Part shown: in pieces, positions 10,021 through 18,755 of the stretch
Numbering within the stretch: the first letter of the stretch is position 1
Layout of the letters: every line of letters starts with the position of its first letter
Assembly (NCBI GenBank): GCA_964035575.1
Contig: OZ037933.1
Coordinates: 248,001-312,000, forward strand
Length of the DNA: 64,000 bases
Reading direction: 5' to 3'
From: Rhynchopus sp. YZ270_cl-10
Lineage: Eukaryota; Euglenozoa; Diplonemea; Diplonemida; Diplonemidae
The notes under the pieces: model-generated
Told to the model about the DNA's origin: nothing
Databases searched by the model: none
The model's input: only the letters and a program-made list of their open reading frames with translations
Translations under genes and position numbers: made by a program

Positions 10021-12357
10021 CAGGCTTTGCGCTAACTTCTGTCCTTTGTCCCGGGATTTTTGGATATTTTTGTGGTGCGTTTTTTTTTTTTGCAAACCGG
10101 GGTTTCCTTAAGAAAACCAGAGAATCTCATATTTCATAGTAAGGGTACTTTAGAGTGTTTTCACACACACATGTGACCCCACCGTGGAGAGCAATCGGCT
10201 CGCGCGATCAAAAGAAAGCAGAGAAAAGGGAAAAGAAAAAAAGAAAAAGTTGGGTACCGTGCGCCTGCGGCGCTACCTGTTCCTACCCTCCTTTATGTTT
10301 AAACATGATGTACTTATGTACAGTTCATTTTATTTTGAGTACGACTCCACATCCCCCCTGAGGATGATCCCCCCTCCCTCACGGATAAAGATTGATTAGG
10401 ACGCCATGGGGCACACCCCCTCCGAGGCCATATCCGTTCTGGGTTTTCTCACTCTTCTCTGTGGTCACTGAAACCCCACCGCCATCACTACGTTACCGAT
10501 AGCTTCTTCAGTACGTTGGGTTTTCAGACCTGAAAATAACCCTTGTTTACGAGTATGGGCTCATGTTTTGTCAAATTTTAAGTCGCTGCATTTTTGTCCA
10601 TTTTTCCGTACATCCCCCACCACAATCCAGCCAAAGCAATACAGAGAGAACCAGCCAATTTTTCAACATACAAACGATTTTTATATCCCCCACCACAATC
10701 CGGGATTGGTTCGGAAATGCAACGAAACGACCTCTTGGCGGGAAAAAGCCACAGGAAATTTGCGCACTTTTTGCAAACAGGGGTTTCCTTACTAAAACCA
10801 GAGGAATCTCATCGTTCAGAGTAAGGGTACTTTAGAGTGTTTTTGCGCACACATGTGACCCCACCGTGGAGAGCAATCGGCTCGTGAAATCAAAGGAAAG
10901 CAGAGAAAAGGGAAAAATAAAAGACAAAAGTTGGGTACCGTGCGCCTGCGGCGCTACCTGTTCCCAGTCAAAACACCACAATTTCATCTGAATTTGGGTT
11001 TTCAGACCTGAAAATGCCCCTTGTTTAAGAGTATGGGTTCATATTTTGTGAAAATTTAAGTCACTAAAATTTTGTCCATTTTCCCGAATATGCCCCACCA
11101 CAACGCGGGATTGGCTCGGAAATGCCACAAAACACTGTTTTTTCACCCCCTGACGCACAACTATTTGAGGTGCGTTTTTTTGGTCCCGAAACACGATTTT
11201 TCAGATTTTTTTCCAAAAGTTAGCGCGAAGCCTGGTTGGGGGCAGGCTTTGCGCTAACTTCTGTCCTTTGTCCCGGGATTTTTGGATATTTTTGTGGTGC
11301 GTTTTTTTTTTGCAAACCGGGGTTTCCTTAAGAAAACCAGAGAATCTCATATTTCATAGTAAGGGTACTTTAGAGTGTTTTCACACACACATGTGACCCC
11401 ACCGTGGAGAGCAATCGGCTCGCGCGATCAAAAGAAAGCAGAGAAGAGGGAAAAGAAAAAAAGAAAAAAGTTGGGTACCGTGCGCCTGCGGCGCTACCTG
11501 TTCCTACCCTCCTTTATGTTTAAACATGATGTACTTATGTACAGTTCATTTTATTTTGAGTACGGCACCACATCCCCCCTGAGGATGATCCCCCCTCCCT
11601 CACGGATAAAGATTGATTAGGACGCCATGGGGCACACCCCCTCCGAGGCCATAACCGTCCTAGGTTTTCTCACTCTTCTCTGTGGTCACTGAAACCCCAC
11701 CGCCATCACTACGTTACCGATAGCTTCTTCAGTACGTTGGGTTTTCAGACCTGAAAATAACCCTTGTTTACGAGTATGGGCTCATGTTTTGTCAAATTTT
11801 AAGTCGCTGCATTTTTGTCCATTTTTCCGTACATCCCCCACCACAATCCGGGATTGGTTCGGAAATGCAACAAAACGACCTCTTGGCGGGAAAAAGCCAC
11901 AGGAAATTTACGCACTTTTTGCAAACAGGGGGTTCCTTACTAAAACCAGAGGAATCTCATCGTTCAGAGTAAGAGTACTTTAGAGTGTTTTTGCGCACAC
12001 ATGTGACCCCACCGTGGAGAGCAATCGGCTCGTGCAATCAAAAGAAAGCAGAAAAAAGGGGAAAATAAAACGAAAAAAGTTGGGTACCGTGCGCCTGCGG
12101 CACTACCTGTTCCCAGTCAAAACACCACAATTTCATCTGAATTTGGGTTTTCAGACCTGAAAATGCCCCTTGTTTAAGAGTATGGGTTCATATTTTGTCC
12201 ATTTTCCCGAATATGCCCCACCACAACGCGGGATTGGCTCGGAAATGCCACAAAACACTGTTTTTTCACCCCCTGACGCACAACTATTTGAGGTGCGTTT
12301 TTTTGGTCCCGAAACACGATTTTTCAGATTTTTTTCCAAAAGTTAGCGCGAAGCCTG
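10021..12357. mobile_element. Dimer of hAT-like non-autonomous DNA transposons
   Basis: Copy 1 is 10021-11234 and copy 2 is 11243-12357. Each starts CAGGCTTTGCGCTAACTT and ends with its inverse (AAGTTAGCGCGAAGCCTG), one mismatch. The 8 bases between them are GTTGGGGG. The dimer is flanked by the direct repeat CTCCTGAG at 10013-10020 and 12358-12365, an 8-bp target-site duplication. CAG-starting ends with 8-bp duplications fit the hAT superfamily. Within each copy an approximately 200-bp block is repeated (10090-10280 and 10773-10970 in copy 1). Copy 1 has an extra patch of about 70 bp near 10627-10700; copy 2 lacks a segment of about 100 bp near its right end. No transposase is encoded. A lone end-like sequence occurs at 22972-22993. 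Confidence 0.88.
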
Positions 12358-12454
12358 CTCCTGAGAATGAATATCTACACACATTCCCACACAACGGCAT
12401 CGACCTCCACTTTGTCAGTCTTATCTGGAGGGCCCTTCCGTCCCTTCGAGCACG

Positions 12455-12618
12455 CACAGCTCTGAGCATAATGGTGGCAGTATTGTGATGGGAGTCTATT
12501 GGAATACGCAAAATACATCAAAATACATCACAATACACGTATTGTGATGTATTTTGATGTATTTTGCATATTCCAATGGGCTCCCATCACAAATTCTCCC
12601 ACCATTATCTGAGCACCC
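12455..12618. repeat. Long imperfect palindrome
   Basis: The central arms match almost perfectly (AAATACATCAAAATACATCA on one side, its inverse on the other) around the centre near 12537. They extend outward through TGTGATGGGAG and, less exactly, GAGCATAATGGTGG. Total hairpin is about 160 bp. It resembles a MITE or a foldback element; no clear target duplication is seen. Confidence 0.85.
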
Positions 12619-12746
12619 CTCCCTCCCATACCGAGAAGTTGAAAAGCATTTCAACATTTACATTCAACAAATTGCTAGCATAGGTATCGGGGATCAACAA
12701 TGTTCCCATCTTTCTTTGAAACAAAACGCCGTACAAAACACCCGGC

Positions 12747-12747
<1 letters not shown>

Positions 12748-12786
<39 letters not shown>
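12748..12786. repeat. Poly-A run of about 39 bases
   Basis: The longest homopolymer in the window, about 100 bp beyond the stop codon of the small membrane-protein gene, where it is poly-T on the transcribed sense. Confidence 0.95.
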
Positions 12787-12787
<1 letters not shown>

Positions 12788-12882
12788 ACAAAATGAGCTG
12801 CTTCTCCTCTGGGGGGTCAATCCCCCAGAGAAAGATTTTATCTAAGACACCTTTCTCTCCCCTCCCTCTTTCCCCCCCTCTT

Positions 12883-13245
12883 CTATACAACCAGCGCACA
12901 GCCGGCATCATCTTCGTCGGGACATCCATCCAAATTTTCATCGTCGCTGGTGGAGTTGAGGAGCGGCGGTTCTCGGGTGTGTATGTTGTGTTTTTGCCGG
13001 TAGCGGCAGGAGGCGTAAAGGCAGATCCCAAGGAGGACACATCCGAAGATGGAGGCTACGATGGCGATGATGGCGTGGAGCTGGATGATCCGTCGGTAGC
13101 ACGTCGCGTTGAGCTCGTCGCCGTTGCAGGAGTACCCCTCGCAGCATTCATAGTCATACGTGCATTTCGCATGCTGTGCGCTCTCTGAACACCCAAAAAC
13201 ACCTAAAATGCAAGAAAAAAAGAGAGTCTTTTGCAGAAGAATCAT
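12883..13245 (-). CDS. Small type I Cys-rich membrane protein
   Basis: A single exon of 120 aa. A signal peptide (MILLQKTLFFSCILGVFG) is followed by a short ectodomain (about 20-53) with six cysteines, including CTYDYECCEGYSC, and a sequon NAT. A membrane span lies at about 55-77 (LHAIIAIVASIFGCVLLGIC), then a basic stop-transfer (RYRQKH) and an acidic tail (DDENLDGCPDEDD). The topology suggests a single-pass surface or endosomal protein. The last codons contain GTATAG, which looks like the local donor motif, so a further exon cannot be excluded. A family A stem-loop at 13299-13334 and a long pyrimidine tract lie just upstream of the ATG on the transcribed strand. Family not recognised. Confidence 0.75.
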   Translation of the reverse strand: MILLQKTLFFSCILGVFGCSESAQHAKCTYDYECCEGYSCNGDELNATCYRRIIQLHAIIAIVASIFGCVLLGICLYASCRYRQKHNIHTREPPLLNSTSDDENLDGCPDEDDAGCALVV

Positions 13246-13298
13246 GGTAGGTTAAAATAAAAAGGAAAGAAAAAGGAAAAGGGGGGTGTTTTTTTTTG

Positions 13299-13334
13299 AG
13301 ATGAACCTAAGCCTCTCAGAGGGTACTTAGTCGG
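13299..13334 (+). repeat. Family A stem-loop upstream of a start codon
   Basis: Contains GATGAACCTAAGCCTCTCAG with its pairing partner a few bases off. In transcript sense it is followed by about 45 bases of almost pure pyrimidine and then the ATG at 13245. Confidence 0.7.
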
Positions 13335-15225
13335 AAAAGAATGAGATCGAGATGAAACCCAAATTCTTTCGTTTAGTTGAGAAATATAGTAAAAGAAAAG
13401 GTGGTTAATTGATGATCCACGAGAGAGAAAGAAATGAAGGAGAACAAAAAAGGGGTGTGTGTGTGTGTGTGGTGGTGGGGAATATATTTGATTCGCTTTG
13501 TGTAGGGGGAAGGGGGTGGTTTTTTATATATTGTTCCTGTATTTTTTTTTTTTTTTTTGTGTGTTTTTTTGAAAAATTGTTTGGAGTAGTGTAGTTGCCT
13601 CGGTTGTGTTGCCACAGTTTGTGCAATCTCCACTGTTTTTGTATTGTATTGGGAAATTCCAGATGATAAAGGAGGGTGTGTAGAAGATTTCTTTTTTATT
13701 TGTTGCCGTTTTTCCCCCGAGAGTATCGGGGGGGTCTGCTTCTTTTTATTGTTTTTTTTTTTTTCCTTTTTGAAAAGGAACAAAGAAGAGAAAAAAAGGG
13801 GGGCTGGAAAACAACCAAAGATCTGGCCTTTTCCCCCCCCTCTATTTGTCCGTAATATTTCCAACAATAACACACACAAAATGGCAAAATGTTTCTGCTC
13901 TGAAAAACCAACCTCACGCCTCGTTGACAAAGCGTACACACAAAAACACAAGACACATTTTTTTTCTTCGAAGGGCGGAGGTATTTGCTCTATGTGGCAA
14001 CTACCAAAAAGATAAAAGTGAAGTTGACAGTACACACGCCTCGGGGACGCAGGTACGTGACACTCCGCAGGACACAAAGATAAACGCAAGCAATTCAACG
14101 AACAACTATTTTGAGAAATAAGCTAAAAAAAAACCCACTTACTGGAGGGGATGAAGGGGAAGAGAAGAACGGGGAAGACGAAGAGGGTGGGGGGGGTGGG
14201 TTTGGGTTTTTGAGCGCAGAGAAACAAAAAAACTTTTTTGAAAGGATGTGTGACATCTCACATCTCACATCTCTGGTGGGACGCACTTCGGCCTGGGAAG
14301 GGTTTCTCTGATTGATCCTCACATAAATGACCCTAAGCCCCTCTGTGCTTAGTCACTTCTGTTACAAAGTCACGCAGATGCAAATAAAAAGTTTACTTGA
14401 AAATACAAAAAAGCCCTCTCGTGAACAGTGTACCTAAATAATACCTAAACATAAAATAAGATTTTTGAACCATTGCATCCGAACGCGCGTTTCGAAAAAA
14501 GAAAAACGCCCACTCGAAAACAAGAAAAACGCCCCCCCCAAAAAAAGTTGGAAAAAAACAAATGAGTTGATCGCTGTACAGACAACATCTTGGACTCATG
14601 CAGACTAAGAAGAAGGGCCATAAATTGGACAACGGGCTTGGCCCTTGTCAAAAAAAAAAAAAAAAAAAAAGGGTGGGGCCATTTTTTTGGAAGAAGTTTT
14701 CACATCCACGAGGGGGGAGGAAGAGCGGTGGAGGCTGCATTTTAGCGCAGAACGCTGTTTTCTTTTTTTGAAAACTTGGTTGTATATAGTTGTATAAATA
14801 GTGTAGCCACCCTAGAGTGTGCTCCACTATTTTTTTCTTTTTTTTCTTTTCGGATCAACTAATTGCCGGTTTTTAATGTATGGTGTTGACAACCACCCTA
14901 ATCACCTACCCACCTCGGTGGGACTAGGGTCTGTACTCAATATATTTGTGCCCCCCATTTTTTGTTTTGTACTACTAAAATTATGAGAAGTAGTTCGTCT
15001 TGTTTATAGATTTTTTTTTTTTGAAATGAAACATGGTTTTTTTTTTATACTCTTTCCTTTAGGGAAGCCTTTTCGTATAATCTCACAGAGATACACACAC
15101 ACCACCTCGGCATCTTACAGGCTACTCTCAGTGGGTTCTAGTTGGCGGGGGGTGTCACAATGCAATGAATACATTGCATGCGTACAAAATTCCCCTCATT
15201 CCGTCACCCCCATCGATCCGGTTGT
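13335..15225. other. Gene-free stretch, repeats only
   Basis: No gene is recognised. It holds family D (13571-13637), E (14015-14080), A (14320-14360), B (14396-14445) and C (14768-14830) copies, a (GT)n run at about 13456-13472 and several A/T runs. A 241-codon frame on the minus strand at 13373-14098 is low-complexity Lys/Ser/Phe-rich sequence and is not taken as a gene. Confidence 0.55.
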
Positions 15226-17222
15226 TCACGACGACACAACGTCCATCTTTGCCTTAATCGGCATTGCGACAGTGGCCCCTTCATCAGCCCCTTGGCTGCG
15301 GTTCCCACCTGTGTAGGATGGTGGTGTAGATGTTATTTTGTTTGATAAATTGTTTGGAGTAGCGTAGTTGCCTCGGTTGTGTTGTTGCCACAGTTTGTGC
15401 AATCTCCACTGTCAAATGTTTATGTTTATGTTTTGGTGTGGCTGAAAGGGGGGGTGCAAAAAAGTGCTATTTTTTTTTGCTATTTTGGGGTCAGCCACAC
15501 CACTATTTGCTTGTTTTTTGAAAACTTGGTTGTATTAGTGTAGCGACCCGAGGATGAACACCACTATGTTTTTTTTTTTGTTGATCATAGGTGGGGGGGG
15601 GAAATGGAAATACGGCGAACGCACAATACCTGATTTTGCTTCCAACCACTTCCCTTTGCCAAGCGACAATGGCGCCATGTCCGGGCTTTTTCTCCCCTGC
15701 TGGGCCCCACTCTGTGTTGATTTGTTATTGTTAGGTTTTGACCTTGCATTTTTTGACAATCTATAAATTAAATATAGCCGCCGTTCAATACAGAGCACTA
15801 TTTGTGTTCACATCGCCTTTTCTCAGGATTCTATCCAAAAAAAACCATCCAAAAAAAGGGCCAAATTTCACAAAATACACCCAATGAATCCTGATAAAAC
15901 ACATCAGATTACCCCCTTCATGTAACATACCCCTGGACTTCTGTAAGGCTGTGCTGAAGGGCTCAGCCCCATTGGTGTCCCCCTCCCTGCCCACGGTGCA
16001 CCGCCCATGCCACGTAGTGGTGGTGAACCTCCCGAGGACTCCTTGGGGACGAGGGGGGGTGTGGCACCAGCACCCCAACGGCTGCCGCCGACGTGCCGGT
16101 CCATGGCAGAGGCGCCGTCGCGCCAGCTGCCGCCCACGCTGGAGGGGGAACAGCCAAGGCTTGACGCGGCGCTGCCACCCTGCTGCCCGTAGCCGCCACG
16201 GCGTTGCTCCTCGGCATATGCGCCAAAGACGTGTGGTGCGAAGGGGTACAGCTTGAAGGGGAGACGTGAGCGAGTGGCATCGGGGCCTTCGTCGTCCTCG
16301 TGTTCGTATCTGTTGGAAGGGTGTTGTGAAAAGCGTAGGCATTTGTGTGTTTTTTTGAAGAATTTGTCACCCAGTATTGTTTTCAGGGCTGTAATTTGAT
16401 AAAATAAAACTCATACCGGTCGAGGCAGTTGTTCGCTGCTGGTACAGAGGGATACACCACAACCCCAACCCCGCTTTGTTCGCTGCCGCGCAGCCAGCGC
16501 ACCGAGAACGGTCCTAGGAATCGCTTCAGCTCTGCGAGGGTGTCCTCCGAGGCACGGGGCAGACGCACCTCCACTATATGCGAATGGGTTGCCACGGCGA
16601 CCCCCTTGCGCACCGTCTGCGCCACCAGCCTTGCCCAGTCTGCTCTGTCCTGCCCGGCCTGGCTCTCTTCAAAGTAGGGCTTCCACTCCTTGCAGTCCCT
16701 CATATTCTTGCACTGCATCAGCTGCCCGGAGATCGCCGAAAACTCCATGGAGGCTTCGTCCCCTCCCTCCACCTTTTTGTATCCAACAGCTGCGTGCAGC
16801 TTCTCGAGCGGCAATGTGGTTGGGATCGCGTCGGCGTAGGAGAGAAGTGGTGTGGTTGCGTCCTCCTTCACCTTGACGATGACGACGTACTTCTTCCCGG
16901 GGGGCCCGAGGGAGAGGGGTTCGAGGCTGTGGCGGAGCGCGCAGTCGGCAATGACGCGGCGGTGGAAAGGGATCATTGGGGGGAATTGCAGGGCTGCGCA
17001 GTCTTCTGCTTGGAAGGTCGCGATGGCGGCTTCGATTTGGAAGCAGAAGGCGGTCTCGCTTGCGAAGGCGAGGGCGTAGAGCTCGCAGCGGCTGAACGGC
17101 TGCAGGCAGGGGTTGTCGTGCACGTTGTTCACCAGGCGCGCCTCGTTCTCCCGCCACGCATCCCTCTTAAACACATTTCCAATCTCAGTCAACTCCGCGC
17201 TCCCTTCGGATAAATCAAGCAT
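15226..17222 (-). CDS. R3H-domain protein, likely nucleic-acid binding (4 exons)
   Basis: Exons: 16417-17222, 15931-16309, 15630-15711 and 15226-15308, joined in phase across introns with donors GTATGA, GTATGT and GTATTG and CAG acceptors. Product 449 aa, starting MLDLSEGSAELTEIG. Residues about 65-125 fit an R3H domain: LQFPPM, then RRVIADCALRHSL, then S-x-G-PPGKKYVVIVK, the pattern R...H-x-A..L..S.G..(R/K)..V. R3H domains bind single-stranded nucleic acid. A second conserved-looking block (about 205-265) has alternating beta-like strands, VEVRLPRASEDTLAELKRFL and VGVVVYPS, possibly an RRM-like fold. The C-terminal third is Gly/Ser/Pro/Arg-rich and disordered. The start is the first ATG after a palindromic AT-rich leader; an upstream in-frame ATG lies inside that palindrome and is less likely. 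RNA binding is inferred. Confidence 0.75.
15342..15413 (+). promoter_or_regulatory. Family D module upstream of a 3' splice site
   Basis: A family D copy inside the last intron of the R3H gene, 34 bases upstream (in transcript sense) of the acceptor of exon 4. Between them are TTTATCAAAC and a C/T-rich tract ending CCTACACAG. A family C copy (15512-15566) lies in the same intron. Confidence 0.55.
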
Positions 17223-17284
17223 TTGTATTGTACCTCCCACACCTCCCACCTGGGGGGGATTGTGTGTTGTGGGGATTAAAAACA

Positions 17285-17430
17285 AAACATTGTATCGAAA
17301 TATGGGCGCTTTTTCCCGATATGGGCGCATTAAAATAGGGCGCAATATGGGCGGATATGGGCGCCTTTTTTGCCCATATATTCCGCCCATATGGGCAAAA
17401 AAGGCGCCCGTATTGTCCATATCCTGTTTT
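17285..17430. repeat. Palindrome in the leader of the R3H gene
   Basis: The arms GGCGCCTTTTTTGCCCATAT and its inverse are separated by about 8 bases (centre near 17385). Flanking ATATGGGCG units repeat about seven times over 150 bp in both directions. It lies 60-210 bp upstream of the start codon. Confidence 0.85.
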
Positions 17431-17489
17431 TTGTGGTGCCCATATTAGCAGCTGTCCATATGGGCGTTCCATCTATGATACACCAACAC

Positions 17490-17880
17490 AGGGTAGTGTA
17501 GAGACACGCGTTCGCAGTTGATTCTCCCTTCATGAGACAGGGAGTGTGGAGCTTCTCGAATAGAAGTGAGTGTTCAGCGTGATACCGGAAGATGTTTTTT
17601 TAGACAAGAAAGGAGCAGTTGCAAACATGCTAAAACGCATCTCGACCGTGACAGTGGAAACAAATCCGGGACCTCTGAGGTGTCTGAGGTGCCTCTGCTG
17701 GAACGTAAACGGCCTGACAGAGCCCAGAAGAAGTCTAGAAGTTCCAAAAACTCATCACAGCTAAGGAGTACGGCATAATAATGCTACAAGAACTGAAGGC
17801 AAGCGGACGGATAAGATCGACGGATACCACACCTTCTCTCCCGCAACCGTACCTCAGGCAAAGAAAAAATATGGGAGGGG
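17490..17880 (+). mobile_element. Ingi/L1Tc-like LINE relic, 5' part with 2A-like peptide
   Basis: On the plus strand a frame from about 17570 reads DVFLDKKGAVANMLKRIST, then TVETNPGP, a 2A-like motif (consensus D-x-E-x-N-P-G-P, first Asp replaced), then CWNVNGL, the first motif of an AP-endonuclease. The next endonuclease motif, EYGIIMLQELKAS, follows in another frame after a single shift near 17735, and a third frame then gives KIDGYHTFSPATV. The element therefore has about two frameshifts in 300 bp and is cut off near 17880 by a GC-rich palindrome; no reverse transcriptase is left. An N-terminal 2A peptide before an AP-endonuclease is a known feature of trypanosomatid Ingi/L1Tc LINEs. Confidence 0.78.
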
Positions 17881-17885
17881 AGGGA

Positions 17886-18030
17886 GGCACAGCAGAGAAT
17901 AAGCCCGGTCCCCGGTCCCTGGTACCGGTCCAGGTACTGGTACAGGTACAGGTACAGTTCCCGGTCCCGGTCCGGCTGAGAATAACCGGGTCCCCGGTCC
18001 CCCGACCTTATTCTCTGCTGTGGAGGGAGG
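17886..18030. repeat. GC-rich palindrome with CCGGT repeats
   Basis: The outer arms CACAGCAGAGAATAA and TTATTCTCTGCTGTG enclose about 100 bp of CCGGTCCC/GGTACCGG-type repeats, themselves largely self-complementary. It is directly joined to the LINE relic on its left. Confidence 0.85.
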
Positions 18031-18755
18031 GGGGGAGTTACACCGCTTTTTATGAGGTTCCACTTAACTTCAATGAATTGTCTTCGCCCAGAAGAGAAAA
18101 AAAAAGAAGAAAAAAAAAAAAAAAAGAGAAGTTGAAAGCGCGAACGCCTCACCGTTCATCGGCGGACGCTACCTGCACTGATTCCCCCACGGGGTTTTAT
18201 CAAACCCCCCAGAGAGCACTTCATTGGCGGGAGGGGGAGAAAAAAAAGAAAAAGGCTTCGCTGTTTTCTGTACGTAAGGTTAGCGTTTGTTCTGAAACGG
18301 TGAGATTTTTTTTTTTTTGGGAAGTGTTCAGGAGGGGGGTCATGACACCCGCCGACTTTGTAGCGTCATTAAAACCCAGTTGGGTTTTTCTGTGCCACAC
18401 AAAAACTCACATTTGGCTCTTATTTTCTTTTTTTGCTCTTCTTTTTTTTTGATAATTTGGATTAGCGCAGCTGCCACAGCAGTCTGCACTGTCTCTTTTA
18501 ACGTTGAGTTAAAAATAAAAAAAAAACAAAATAAAAAAGTGAAAAATACCCCGTAGATGACCCTACACACAACCCCCGATTTTTTCGCACCCATTTCTTT
18601 TCCCATAAAAAGAGAGTGCAAAAATTAAAAACAAAAAACAAAAAAAAACTGATGAATCAGGACAGAAAACTGTTGAGAAGGCGTCCTTTTCCCCACCCCA
18701 TATCCCCAATGTTGTGTCCCGCAACCCCTCCCCTCCTCCCCCTCTCATTGCGCGC

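Noticed and set aside
13373-14098. 241-codon minus-strand frame
   Set aside because: Lys/Ser/Phe-rich low complexity spanning dispersed repeats; codon use unlike the neighbouring genes.
18340-18621. Minus-strand frame with VQTAVAAALIQI, resembling the EF-1 beta C-terminus
   Set aside because: It lies in a family D repeat, has no acceptor in the right phase, and a better last exon (KVDFPAWKHYQE) exists at 18756-18794.
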